Positions 25,253-34,855 of a stretch of 64,000 nt of DNA are shown in pieces. Numbering within the stretch: the first letter of the stretch is position 1; each line of letters starts with the position of its first letter. The notes beneath the pieces were generated by a model. That model saw only the letters and a list, made by a program, of their open reading frames with translations. It ran no database searches and had not been told where the DNA came from. The stretch covers positions 62,001-126,000 of the forward strand of contig CAVQVR010000015.1 in NCBI GenBank assembly GCA_963717195.1. Reading direction: 5' to 3'. A program made the position numbers and the translations under genes. The DNA is from JACDAE01 sp963717195. GTDB lineage: Bacteria; Chloroflexota; Ktedonobacteria; Ktedonobacterales; Ktedonobacteraceae.

Positions 25253-28096
25253 TTAGCCAACCAGGAATGTACCAGCGCCAAGTTGACGATCCATCTGATT
25301 ACCCCCGGCAGCGATATGCATCGTCAACACAGCTTTGTTGATGGGATCGCCGTTGGACCCAAAGGAGATTTGACCACTGACACCCTGAATTGCGTTCGCG
25401 CCATTGATGTTCAACAACGCCGTTCTGAGCTTATCTGGCGTCAAACCCGTTGTCTGACTACCAAGCTCATTTTTGCCAGCATCCAGAAGTGCAAGCGTCG
25501 CATCGAAGGAAAGAAAGACATTGTAACCCGCCCGTGTATAGCCATAGGGACTTCCGGTAAGATTCTTGCCCTTACCATAGGTAGCGGGATAGTCGGTAAA
25601 AAATGCTGGCTCCTTGGATGCATAACCAAGCAGATTCCACTCGTCAGGATAAGCAAACGCCGTAAAATGTAGACGAGTTAACCCCGGAATACCTGCTGGA
25701 TAACCACCCTGACTATATAAAGCATCGCCACCCATTATCTGCAATTTACTATCGGCAGGCAGGTCTTTTAGAAGTGTACTGACATCATCTGCGTACCCGG
25801 CAAAGTAAATCAGATCAGGAGCGGGATTATTTTTTAATGCCTGCTGAAGTGCAGTTGAGATCGAGGCAGCATTGCCGCGCGTATAATTCACTGTAAAGCT
25901 ATTACCTGTGAATTGCTGAGTAAAACCACTTCCCAGGCTCTGACTGTATGAGTCGGATGGATCAACGAAGACCGCAACGTTTTTCGCATGTAACGTCTGT
26001 TGTGAATAGTGTGCACCAACTCCCGACTGGCTTTTATCGGTCGGAGCCACGCGGAAAAAGTAGGGCGATATTCCGGTCAACTGATCACTGGAAGCTGTCG
26101 ACGAAACCATCGGTATCTTTGCCGGGCCCAATGTATTGATGGCATCCACTGATAATCCACTGTAGGGCCAACCCATCACACCAACAATAGTAGGATCTTT
26201 CTGGACCGCCTGTACAATCTGCTTCGCTACTGCTGTGACATTATTCGCGTCATCTCCTGAATTCGCAATCAGCAAACGCACCTGTATACCGCCCGCATTT
26301 TTTGTATTAAACTCTTTCTGCGCGATGTAGGCACCTTGCAGACTATCACGACCAACCTGCACATCAGTGGAGACACCCGTCAGAATGGTCCCTACGACAA
26401 AGGTAATATAGGGAGAGCCTGATGTCTTTACGCGCTGATCCTCCAGGTAGATTAATGGCTCGGCATCAGAGCTATCCTGCCCATTTGCTGACAGCCAGAG
26501 CGTTTCGGCACTGCTAATATTGCCAGAGATAAAAGCGGCAGAGGCCTGCGTTTTCAAGCTACCATCAGAGCGATTTGTGTCAAAGGTAGAGGAGCCATCG
26601 CTGATTCCTATCAAGTGGCCATCGACAGTAGTTGTGCCTATGCCGGTGCTGGATACAGGAATTTGCGTGGAAGGGGCCGCTGTAGGTGTGGCATTTTTGG
26701 TGCCCGCTGTACCACTATTATTAGTAAGGCGAGGTAAAACAAAAAAGCCTGCGGCGATGATAATTAGGACCAGCAATAACAGCAAAAAGCTAAACAGCAC
26801 ATGATTATTTCCACGCTGTTTTTGTTGTGCAGGACGACCATATGCACCAACCTGAGGAGGTGGAGGATAAGGAGCCTGAGAACCCATCTGGCGCGGAGCA
26901 CCATAGGGCGAGGATGGCTGCTGCACTGGACGAGACCGATTGATAGGAGTGGGTGCGTTCGGTGGCACCGGTGTACTCGGCCCAGATTGTGGTCTGCTCT
27001 GTGGACGTGGAGACGTTAACGGCCCAGACGTGCCAAGCATATAGGTACTGGTATCACCAGACACATTAAAGTGATCGGACAGGATTTCGTCGATATCGCG
27101 TTTCATGTCCGCCGCTTTCTGATAGCGGTTATTCACGTTGATCTGGAGTGCATGCTCCAGAACACGCTCGATATCAGCTGTGAGCCCCTTGTTTATCGAA
27201 CGTGCTGGTGGATAGATAAATGGCGGATACTCACGCGGATCCCGATTCGTCAGGAGATGGTGCAGGGTAGCCGCCAGCGCATACAGGTCGGCACGAGGGT
27301 CTGCGTTGCCCTGATACTGTTCAGGAGGCGCATAGCCGGGCGTTCCCAGAGCTGCCGTCTGTTTGCGCTTCGCATTTCTTGCCTCATCTGCACGCGCAAT
27401 GCCGAAGTCGACCAGGTGAGCACGCTTATCTTTCGTACCAATGATGATATTGGCCGGTTTAATGTCACGATGCACAATGGGGGGCTTCAACTGAGACAGG
27501 TAGTCAAGAATATCGAGCACCTGCGATGCATAAGTCAACGCCTCACGCTCAGGCATGGGCCGATTGATGCGCTCCATATGATCTTCCAGATTTTCGCCCG
27601 GCACATATTCCTGTACCATAAAGTAGCGAGAGTGCTCCTGGAAACTATCGGTCACGGTTGGCACCAGAGGATGATCGATCTGTACCAGCGTATCCACTTC
27701 ACGCCTAAAGTTATTTACATCATCCTGGCGCTGTTGCGGATCGGTGTTATCGGAGATCAATTCCTTGATAACCACGAGTTTATTTGAAACACGGGTATCC
27801 TTCGCCAGCATCGCAGCACCCATACCCCCCTGACCAAGGACTTTCTCAATGACGTAACGCCCACCTTGAAGTTGTGAGTTTGGTGCCATTGTACGATATG
27901 AGCTGGTGGGACTTCCGCCCGCAGTAGTCCCACCAGGATTGGTGTTGCCAGTCGGACTCAATATCGCCACATTTGGTACACCTGTGGTACCAGGAATACT
28001 GGTTCCAAGGGGAGGGGCCGCATTGAGAGCCCCACCACAGTTGACACAAAACTCTTCACCAGGAGGATTATCAGTACCACAATAAGGACATTTCAT
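25253..28096 (-). CDS. receptor Ser/Thr kinase with periplasmic-binding-protein sensor (copy 1)
   Basis: 947 residues from ATG 28096 (M-K-C-P-Y-C-G). Order: Zn-ribbon C-P-Y-C...C-V-N-C (1-22); disordered linker; Hanks-type kinase (about 77-340) with G-Q-G-G-M-G loop, V-V-I-K-E-L Lys, H-R-D-I-K-P-A-N catalytic loop and V-D-F-G-I-A-R, all catalytic residues intact; Pro/Gln-rich linker; one membrane helix (about 432-452); a TPR-like stretch (about 510-550); and a type 1 periplasmic-binding domain to the C terminus, with G-V-M-G-W-P-Y-S, P-M-V-S-S-T-A-S-S and Y-F-A-G-Y as in branched-chain amino acid receptors. The sensor faces outwards, the kinase inwards. Ligand unknown. A tandem paralogue lies 139 bp upstream. 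Confidence 0.92.
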   Translation of the reverse strand: MKCPYCGTDNPPGEEFCVNCGGALNAAPPLGTSIPGTTGVPNVAILSPTGNTNPGGTTAGGSPTSSYRTMAPNSQLQGGRYVIEKVLGQGGMGAAMLAKDTRVSNKLVVIKELISDNTDPQQRQDDVNNFRREVDTLVQIDHPLVPTVTDSFQEHSRYFMVQEYVPGENLEDHMERINRPMPEREALTYASQVLDILDYLSQLKPPIVHRDIKPANIIIGTKDKRAHLVDFGIARADEARNAKRKQTAALGTPGYAPPEQYQGNADPRADLYALAATLHHLLTNRDPREYPPFIYPPARSINKGLTADIERVLEHALQINVNNRYQKAADMKRDIDEILSDHFNVSGDTSTYMLGTSGPLTSPRPQSRPQSGPSTPVPPNAPTPINRSRPVQQPSSPYGAPRQMGSQAPYPPPPQVGAYGRPAQQKQRGNNHVLFSFLLLLLVLIIIAAGFFVLPRLTNNSGTAGTKNATPTAAPSTQIPVSSTGIGTTTVDGHLIGISDGSSTFDTNRSDGSLKTQASAAFISGNISSAETLWLSANGQDSSDAEPLIYLEDQRVKTSGSPYITFVVGTILTGVSTDVQVGRDSLQGAYIAQKEFNTKNAGGIQVRLLIANSGDDANNVTAVAKQIVQAVQKDPTIVGVMGWPYSGLSVDAINTLGPAKIPMVSSTASSDQLTGISPYFFRVAPTDKSQSGVGAHYSQQTLHAKNVAVFVDPSDSYSQSLGSGFTQQFTGNSFTVNYTRGNAASISTALQQALKNNPAPDLIYFAGYADDVSTLLKDLPADSKLQIMGGDALYSQGGYPAGIPGLTRLHFTAFAYPDEWNLLGYASKEPAFFTDYPATYGKGKNLTGSPYGYTRAGYNVFLSFDATLALLDAGKNELGSQTTGLTPDKLRTALLNINGANAIQGVSGQISFGSNGDPINKAVLTMHIAAGGNQMDRQLGAGTFLVG

Positions 28097-28200
28097 GTTT
28101 TCGCCTATCACTTATACTAGATATTTTAGATAACTACTATTCTGCTAAGATTGATTAGACATCTTGTGCCCATCCACACAAGCGCAATCAATTCATCGGG

Positions 28201-28238
28201 TAGGGGCGTATCAACGAGCGCAATTCATTGCGCCCCTA
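28201..28238. repeat. short TAGGGGCG/CGCCCCTA inverted repeat
   Basis: Arms TAGGGGCG at 28201 and CGCCCCTA ending at 28238, with GCGCAATTCATTGCGC between. It shares the GGGGCG tag with the longer palindromes and lies between the two receptor kinases. Confidence 0.5.
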
Positions 28239-31016
28239 GATTAAGAAACGACCTTGATCCGGCCCCATTGGCTCCATCTGGATAAACCCCTGCAGGCTTA
28301 CGTGCAGGATCACGATTGCTTTGTTGACCGGGTCTCCATCAACCCCAAACGTTATCTGGCCGCTCACCCCTTGAAAGCCATTCGTACCACTAATCTGCTT
28401 CAGCCCTTGCTGCAGATCTGCCGGCAGCAGTTTTGTTTTCCCTGGGCTCAATGCATTATTGGCTCCTTTAAGCAAGGCAACCATTGCATCATAAGAAAGA
28501 ATAACATCATTATCAGCGCGTGTGAACCCGTATTGACTGCCTTGATGGTGTTGCTGCTCAGGATCAAAGTCATTTGGATAATCGGTAAAAAATGCTGGTA
28601 GCGGCTTATAACCCTGAACGTTCCATTCGTCGGGATAGGCAAACGCGGTGAAGTGCAGGCGACCAAGGCCTCCACGCACACCAGGCGAGTAACCACTCAA
28701 CTCATAGAGCGCATCCCCCCCCATAATGGGTACCGTTCCTGATGAAGGGTCTGAGATCAGCGTATTAATGTCGCTCGCGTAACCTGAAAAGTAAATGACA
28801 GCGGGATGATGGCTGAGAGCATCGGCCAGGCGAGCACGGATTGACCCGGCATTACCCTTTGTATACTCTTCGGTTGCCACAATCTGGTTGCCATCAGCCT
28901 GGAACTGCTGTGAGAAGTCCTGTGCGAGACTCTGGCTATAAGAGTCGGTCGGGTCAACAAACAGAACGGCGCTCCTGGCATTCAACGTATGCTCTGCATA
29001 GCGTGCTCCTACAATCCCCTGGATTTTGTTCGCGGGCGCAACGCGGAAAAAGTAAGGGGAGATATCGGTGAGGTCATCACTGGAAGAGGTCTGCGATACC
29101 ATTGGAATATGCGCCTGCGTCAGGGTCCTGACAACCTCCAATGAGCGAGAGCTATAGGGCCAACCCATAACCCCAACAAAGGTTGGATCGGACTTCGCCA
29201 GTTGCACTATCTGCTCGGCAACCTGGTCCGCATACTGTGTCTGGCTACCTGAGTTTGCAATCAAAAGCCGTACTTTAACTCCTCCATGCAAGAGCCCGTT
29301 ATCATTATACTCTTTTTGTGCCACATATGCACCCTGCAAATCATCACGACCTACACCTTTTAACGTCGCATCACTGAGCATAGTTGCAACTACAAAGGTT
29401 ACATATGGCAGACCAGAACTTATCACACGCATATCCTCGCGGTAAATGAGCGCCTCCGCATCACTTGTATTCAGCTGGAGCGCCTCATCAAACAACGGAA
29501 TCGCGGCACTGGGATCGCTCTTGTTCTGTTTGATGAGATTTACCGCCTGCTGCTTATAGGCGCTACCGGGACCACCAGTATCAAACGCAAAACTACCATC
29601 ACTAATACCGATATACTCGCTACCAATTTTTGTGACGCCTATCGCACCTGGAATTACTGGTCCTTTCGTTGCGCTACTACTTCTATTAGTATCATCTGTC
29701 TTGTTACTACTATTAGTACGAATATAAAAGATGCCAAACGCACTTCCCAGGAGAAGAACAAGCAGCAAAATCACGAATAGAACAGGCAACCAGGCTGATT
29801 TCCGTTGCTTCGGCCGTTTTGGTTGATTACCTTGCATATTCAATGGTTGATAATAATTGGGCGGTGGTACAAAAGGTGGCGACCCCACATACGATGGTGG
29901 TTGTGGGGACACACGTGTAGGCTGATTGGACAATGTTGGCAGATTGGGATTACTCAACGAATTGGGAGTTACCGCAGTATTGCCGCTTGCAGAGCCACCG
30001 ATAGCTCCCATTGCGCCAGAAGTACCCAGCATATAATTACTCGTATTGCCTGACATTCCAAAGCGATTCTGTAAGACCGTATCGATGTCCTGCTTCATAG
30101 CTATGGCGCTCTGATAGCGCTGATTGATATCATTGACCAGTTCACGTGACAGGATGCGCTCGGTATCGGGCGAGACTTGCGCATTAAGTGTGCGTAGAGG
30201 AGGATAGATAAACGGCGGAAAGTTGCGTGGGTCACGATTGGTTAAGACATGATGCAATGTCGCCGCCAATGCGTAGAGATCGGCGCGGGGATCCGCGTTG
30301 CCCTGATACTGTTCGGGAGGTGCATAGCCAGGTGTCCCGAGGGCGGCTGTCTGTTTGCGTTGTGCATTCTTCGTTTCGTCCGCACGCGCGATACCAAAAT
30401 CGACCAGGTGTGCCCGCTTATCTTTTGCCCCAATAATAATATTGGCTGGTTTGATATCACGGTGCACGATGGGGGGTGTCTGCTGAGCCAGGTATTCCAG
30501 AATATCCAGTACCTCCGATGCACAGACCAGCGCATCACGCTCCCACATAGGTTGCTTCGTACGCTCCAGGCGCTGCTCCAGATTCTCGCCCTCCACATAC
30601 TCCTGGACCATGAAGTAGCGTATCCCCTCTTGAAAGTGATCGGTTACATTGGGAACGAGGGGGTGATCAATATGGGCTAATGTGGATACTTCGCGCTTGA
30701 AATTACGTACCTCTTCTTGTTTTTTCTGCGGATCGGTCTGCTCCGAGAGCAGTTCTTTAATCACGACGAGCTTGCTATCCAGGCGCATATCCTGTGCCAA
30801 CAGTGCGGTACCCATACCGCCCTCTCCCAATACCTGCCTGATCAGATACCGACCACCCTGTAAGCGAGAACCGGGTAGGAGTGAACGAGGAATACTGCCG
30901 CTATTTCCTGGTGTCGCCACTGGTACGGAAGCAGTGGCTGGACCAATCTGCTTACCGCAACTTCCACAGTAACGTACTCCATCCCTATTCTGCGCTCTAC
31001 AGTACGGACATTCCAT
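28236..31016 (-). CDS. receptor Ser/Thr kinase with periplasmic-binding-protein sensor (copy 2)
   Basis: 926 residues from M-E-C-P-Y-C-R at 31016; a longer frame up to 31136 has no ribosome site and begins upstream of the zinc ribbon. Layout equals copy 1: ribbon C-P-Y-C...C-G-S-C, kinase (about 52-315) with G-E-G-G-M-G, V-V-I-K-E-L, H-R-D-I-K-P-A-N and V-D-F-G-I-A-R, membrane helix (about 407-430), TPR-like stretch, and periplasmic-binding domain (about 535-925) with G-V-M-G-W-P-Y-S and I-Y-F-S-G-Y. Kinase domains are far more alike than linkers, and sensors differ moderately, so the pair is an older duplication perhaps with different ligands. It is the upstream gene of the pair. Confidence 0.92.
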   Translation of the reverse strand: MECPYCRAQNRDGVRYCGSCGKQIGPATASVPVATPGNSGSIPRSLLPGSRLQGGRYLIRQVLGEGGMGTALLAQDMRLDSKLVVIKELLSEQTDPQKKQEEVRNFKREVSTLAHIDHPLVPNVTDHFQEGIRYFMVQEYVEGENLEQRLERTKQPMWERDALVCASEVLDILEYLAQQTPPIVHRDIKPANIIIGAKDKRAHLVDFGIARADETKNAQRKQTAALGTPGYAPPEQYQGNADPRADLYALAATLHHVLTNRDPRNFPPFIYPPLRTLNAQVSPDTERILSRELVNDINQRYQSAIAMKQDIDTVLQNRFGMSGNTSNYMLGTSGAMGAIGGSASGNTAVTPNSLSNPNLPTLSNQPTRVSPQPPSYVGSPPFVPPPNYYQPLNMQGNQPKRPKQRKSAWLPVLFVILLLVLLLGSAFGIFYIRTNSSNKTDDTNRSSSATKGPVIPGAIGVTKIGSEYIGISDGSFAFDTGGPGSAYKQQAVNLIKQNKSDPSAAIPLFDEALQLNTSDAEALIYREDMRVISSGLPYVTFVVATMLSDATLKGVGRDDLQGAYVAQKEYNDNGLLHGGVKVRLLIANSGSQTQYADQVAEQIVQLAKSDPTFVGVMGWPYSSRSLEVVRTLTQAHIPMVSQTSSSDDLTDISPYFFRVAPANKIQGIVGARYAEHTLNARSAVLFVDPTDSYSQSLAQDFSQQFQADGNQIVATEEYTKGNAGSIRARLADALSHHPAVIYFSGYASDINTLISDPSSGTVPIMGGDALYELSGYSPGVRGGLGRLHFTAFAYPDEWNVQGYKPLPAFFTDYPNDFDPEQQHHQGSQYGFTRADNDVILSYDAMVALLKGANNALSPGKTKLLPADLQQGLKQISGTNGFQGVSGQITFGVDGDPVNKAIVILHVSLQGFIQMEPMGPDQGRFLI

Positions 31017-31310
31017 TCTTTGTCCCACTTTCTGAAATGTATCTTGCAGATGGACTCTGAAAAAACAGGGCCACCAGCATAGCCGTTTCAGGAAATTATA
31101 CTGTCTTCTTTGATCCGGGTCGAGTATGCCTTTCACGAAGAGAGGTCACACACTCCAGGCTCGACCATCCAAACCTATCTACTGAGTATATACGCAAACA
31201 GGGGGGAAAAGTTCAATGGGGAGTAGAGGAGAAGAGAAAAAACAGACGAATGGACCTGAATGAGGTAGACATTCGCCTGCTTCCTTATTTTTTCGTTACA
31301 GAAAGCAATG

Positions 31311-31763
31311 TTAGAGATGCTGGCAACGCAGAGAGATGATGCCTGGGGCAAAATGATTTGCCTTTTGCAAGTATTCTTGCTCATTCCCTTCAATCATCAG
31401 CTTGTGCATAACGACTACATCACCGTCAGGTAGGGGCTCAGCAGGTTGCAAGCACAATTCCATGATAGCGCAACCGCGTTCATACACTTTTACCAGTCCA
31501 CCAGAACCAGGAATACGATAGACGCGATTGTCAATGGAAGGACTTACTACTTCGAGATAGCCAAATTTGATCAATTGCTGATACTGATTTTCCGACAGCA
31601 TCTCACGCATGAGCGCTTTAGCCCGACTCTCAGCAGACAGATGTTCACTGACCGATTCTCGGAAACGACCCACGCCTCCGTCAGGAGACTGCGAAAGGTA
31701 GTAGATCGCCAGTAAGAGAAAGAGCAGCCAGATACCGAGGAATAAACTCAGCGTTTCTAACAT
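31311..31763 (-). CDS. single-pass membrane protein of unknown function
   Basis: 150 residues from ATG 31763 (a GTG at 31772 sits too close to GAGGAG). One N-terminal membrane helix (about 4-24, L-F-L-G-I-W-L-L-F-L-L-L-A-I-Y-Y), then a cytosolic or extracellular domain with K-A-L-M-R-E-M-L-S and G-S-G-G-L-V-K-V-Y. No family recognised. It begins 16 bp after the gene at 31779-32024 and is likely cotranscribed. The 295-bp gap on its left holds nothing I can name. Confidence 0.55.
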   Translation of the reverse strand: MLETLSLFLGIWLLFLLLAIYYLSQSPDGGVGRFRESVSEHLSAESRAKALMREMLSENQYQQLIKFGYLEVVSPSIDNRVYRIPGSGGLVKVYERGCAIMELCLQPAEPLPDGDVVVMHKLMIEGNEQEYLQKANHFAPGIISLRCQHL

Positions 31764-31778
31764 GGCTGGCACTGCTCC

Positions 31779-32024
31779 TCATCCGCCTACAACGCGCGGC
31801 ACAACGACGATCTGCTCAGCGGTACGATCAAATTTCTCGATGCGTTCTGCAGGCTTTCCTGTCTCTACTTTAAAGGTGGTTGCACCTCTCACCCGTTCTT
31901 CGTTAAAGATGCGTTCCGCTTCGCGGATGGCGGCCATAGATTCAGGATCGTTTGCTTGCACTTTTCTGGAATCCCATGTGATCCGGTCGTCACCGCGACG
32001 GGACATGACCCGTAGCATACCCAC
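31779..32024 (-). CDS. small charged hypothetical protein, 81 aa
   Basis: A GTG start at 32024 is eight bases after GGAG; ATG 32018 or 32042 are alternatives. The product is highly charged with a helical stretch A-A-I-R-E-A-E-R-I-F-N-E-E-R-V-R and a C-terminal V-V-V-P-R-V-V-G-G. No signal peptide, no recognised domain. Probably one transcript with the following membrane protein. Confidence 0.5.
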   Translation of the reverse strand: MGMLRVMSRRGDDRITWDSRKVQANDPESMAAIREAERIFNEERVRGATTFKVETGKPAERIEKFDRTAEQIVVVPRVVGG

Positions 32025-32336
32025 AGTCTGTCTCCTTCTCATGTAAAGCTTACTTCATCATGCATATCCTTGCTATCTCAACTAGCAAGGAACATGTTGG
32101 GATAGATTGAGCATAGCACGCATTCTTTGCATCGTCAAGGGTTAACAAGACACAATTAGAAACATCCTCTCTCCCATTTACGAATACCTCCTTCTCTTCC
32201 TCTACTTACCATAAAAGTTGCATGAACCCCCTTCCCAGGCTGCTTCAGTTTATTTCCCTGAGGTGTGATAGCAGACAAGCAGGAGTTCAGCGTTCCTGCA
32301 CAAAAAAATGATAAATATGTGGGGTAACGTTCAGTG

Positions 32337-32377
32337 TTAAGAAGCACTAATAGTACTATCTTATTAGTGCTTCTTAA
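32337..32377. terminator. perfect 16-bp inverted repeat
   Basis: Arms 32337-32352 (TTAAGAAGCACTAATA) and 32362-32377 with a nine-base loop, 49 bp downstream of the histidine kinase stop. Likely its terminator. The remainder of the 32025-32425 gap is featureless. Confidence 0.6.
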
Positions 32378-32425
32378 TCGTTTCTGAGCTTGAAATTTCC
32401 ATAACGAGAGGAGAAGAACTGGCAA

Positions 32426-34561
32426 TCACGACAACAGGCATGGTAGCACACACGTAAACGTACTTCCCTGACCAGGCACGCTCTCAACGGTCACATAGCC
32501 GTCGTGGAGTTCGACGATCATCTTCACGATAGCCAGGCCCAATCCTTGCCCACTACGCCCACTGTTGTGATTGGGGATCTGATAGAAGCGCTCAAAGATA
32601 CTCTCCTGGTATTCGGGCGCAATGCCACTGCCTGTATCGCTTATTTGCAGTTTTACTACGCGCACATATTCATCGGATAAGGACACGTTCTGCACATCCT
32701 GGTCCTCCACATGTGCTGAGACGGTAATCTTCCCGTCCTTCGGTGTAAAACGCAGCGCATTACTGATCAGGTTACGCAGGACCTGTTGGATGCGCCCGGC
32801 ATCGGCATAGAGGGGTGGGAAATCCTGCTCGATATCTACGACCATAGCAACTTCCTGGTCTCGTGCCGTCATCTCGAACTCTTCGACGGCGTTGATAACC
32901 ACATCTTGCAGATGGATCACGTTGCGACTCAGACGCAACTGCCCGGAATTGGCACGCGAAAGCATGAGGAGGTCTTCGATGAGTGTATAGAGATGTTCGC
33001 TTCCTGCACGTGCACGCTGCATAAAATCGCGCTGCTGCTCGTTCAATTCTCCACCGATCCCTTCCAGTGTCAGGTCCAGGTAGCCATTGATGGCATTAAG
33101 CGGCGAACGCAATTCATGCGTGATCATTGAGAGGAAGTTTGCCTTCATGCGTGAGGCATCGCGTATAGAAGTCACATCGCGTGCAATAAGCACACAAAGA
33201 GAACCATCCGGCTTTGGGATAGGAGTAATGCTCATGCCCAACGAACGCATAGTTCCTTGAATTTGTAGATCCACCTCAACATAAGGCAATGGTTGTTCTT
33301 CTTGTAACGCATGACTGATTCTCCACAGGTCGTGGCTCCTATCCGCATCATTTTCTTCGTCGTAATTCAGTAGTTCCATGCATTCCATACCAGCAATCTG
33401 CTTCGGATCTCTCCCAAAAAGGCGTCCAAAGGCGGCATTGACCTCTATGAAACAGGAATTGACCCCAAGCAACGCAATGCCGTCAGAACTGGACGATAGA
33501 ATCGCTCGCAACTGCTCCTGATCACTACGTATTTTTTGAAAGAGCGAGACATTTTCTAGTGCTGCCGCTGCCATGTTGCTCAGGTTACGCACAAGGCGCA
33601 GTTCCTCGCTATCAAATGGCTCTGTACGTTTGAGCGAGAGCACTCCATAGAGCACATCTTTGGATATGAAAGGAGCCGCCAACTCTGCCTGCACCTGGCT
33701 CTCCGATCCATTTAACCCTGGCGCAACCAGCATGGGATGACGATGGACAGCGGCCAATGCAGATACTACATGAGTATCGTAGAGGCTGAACGTTTCATTC
33801 TCTCCATCTGTCGTAGCCTCACCACTGGTATCTAACTCGTGTACTTCTGTAGCTTCAGGATAAGCACTCAACCACTCGGCAGCGGAATAGAGTTCCTGCG
33901 ACCACTCTCGATACAGATAGATGCGAGCCTCATCGCAATAAACCAGGCTCTGTACATCGGCAAGGATCGTACGATACAGTGTGCCGGGCTCAAGGCTGGT
34001 CGTTATGCTGCGCGAGAGGTGTAAGAGCATCTCCAGTTGATTTGCCTGGCGTTGCGCAATCTCGGCGTGGCGTGCATTGATAATTGCCAGTACTGCCTGC
34101 TCGGCAAAAACGGAGAGCATCTTGATCTTTTTCTCATTAAAAGCATTGGTTTCTGGACTACTGGCCGTGATCGTGCCCACAAAACTGTTTTTATCAATCA
34201 GTGGCACACAAATAATGGAACCGATAGGAACACGTCCTAAGCGCTTAAAACGGGGATCAAGGCTCACGTTATTGATAATCAGCGCACTACGATGTTCGGC
34301 AACCCAGCCTGCTACCCCTTCGTTCAATTCAAAGCGCGTCTGGCGCAACTTCTGGCCCTGCTTTTGTAGCGCTGCCAGCGTCACAAGTGCCGTTCGTTTT
34401 GCATTCAGAAGCGCTACCGAACAACTCCGTACTTCGAGCAGCGCCCCAGCGTTTTGCACAATCTTATGCAGAAGATCGACCAATTCCTGCGATTCCCCTT
34501 CGACAGTTGTCATATTATTCACAAACTGGCGATCATGAATAAAAGATATATTAGCGGTCAT
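32426..34561 (-). CDS. soluble GAF-GAF-PAS sensor histidine kinase
   Basis: 711 residues from ATG 34561 (AGAGG seven bases upstream). No membrane segment. Two GAF domains (about 20-165 and 185-345), a PAS domain (about 355-470, with G-I-A-L-L-G-V-N and I-E-V-N-A-A-F-G-R-L-F-G), a HisKA dimerisation helix with M-I-T-H-E-L-R-S-P-L-N-A-I (phospho-His near 484) and an HATPase domain with N-L-I-S-N-A-L-R-F-T-P, D-T-G-S-G-I-A-P and G-Q-G-L-G-L-A-I-V. It thus senses a cytosolic signal and feeds an unknown regulator. No response regulator is adjacent, so it is an orphan kinase. GAF ligand unknown. Confidence 0.92.
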   Translation of the reverse strand: MTANISFIHDRQFVNNMTTVEGESQELVDLLHKIVQNAGALLEVRSCSVALLNAKRTALVTLAALQKQGQKLRQTRFELNEGVAGWVAEHRSALIINNVSLDPRFKRLGRVPIGSIICVPLIDKNSFVGTITASSPETNAFNEKKIKMLSVFAEQAVLAIINARHAEIAQRQANQLEMLLHLSRSITTSLEPGTLYRTILADVQSLVYCDEARIYLYREWSQELYSAAEWLSAYPEATEVHELDTSGEATTDGENETFSLYDTHVVSALAAVHRHPMLVAPGLNGSESQVQAELAAPFISKDVLYGVLSLKRTEPFDSEELRLVRNLSNMAAAALENVSLFQKIRSDQEQLRAILSSSSDGIALLGVNSCFIEVNAAFGRLFGRDPKQIAGMECMELLNYDEENDADRSHDLWRISHALQEEQPLPYVEVDLQIQGTMRSLGMSITPIPKPDGSLCVLIARDVTSIRDASRMKANFLSMITHELRSPLNAINGYLDLTLEGIGGELNEQQRDFMQRARAGSEHLYTLIEDLLMLSRANSGQLRLSRNVIHLQDVVINAVEEFEMTARDQEVAMVVDIEQDFPPLYADAGRIQQVLRNLISNALRFTPKDGKITVSAHVEDQDVQNVSLSDEYVRVVKLQISDTGSGIAPEYQESIFERFYQIPNHNSGRSGQGLGLAIVKMIVELHDGYVTVESVPGQGSTFTCVLPCLLS

Positions 34562-34741
34562 TAAGATCCTCTTTACTTTCACATGCCTGGCAGGCATACT
34601 TCCGCCCTTTTTTCAGGAGAAAGGCCAGTCTTTTATCGTCTCTGTTTATCTATCGGCATAGAGTGCAAAATTATTTAGTGCTGATGAAAAAGTATATCAT
34701 CCATGCTCACAAGCGTCCAGTTCATGAGTTGTATAGGCTAG

Positions 34742-34855
34742 TAGGGGCATTCCCTTGTGGGTGCCCGTTTCCCGTATGGGCATTCCCTTGTGGGTGCACA
34801 CGTGCCCGGAGAGAGTGCTCATCGGGAAACGGGCACCCACAAGGGAATGCCCCTA
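34742..34855. repeat. perfect 33-bp inverted repeat with internal direct repeat
   Basis: Arms 34742-34774 and 34823-34855 are exact complements containing GGGGCATTCCCTTGTGGGTG. The loop includes a second partial copy GGGCATTCCCTTGTGGGTGC at 34778. It lies between the histidine kinase at 34561 and the one ending at 34853 and overlaps the latter's stop. Confidence 0.85.

Noticed and set aside
27071..27787. Long open frame (238 codons) on the plus strand over the kinase of copy 1
   Set aside because: It is antisense to an intact kinase domain, has no recognised motif and arises from codon bias of the opposite strand.
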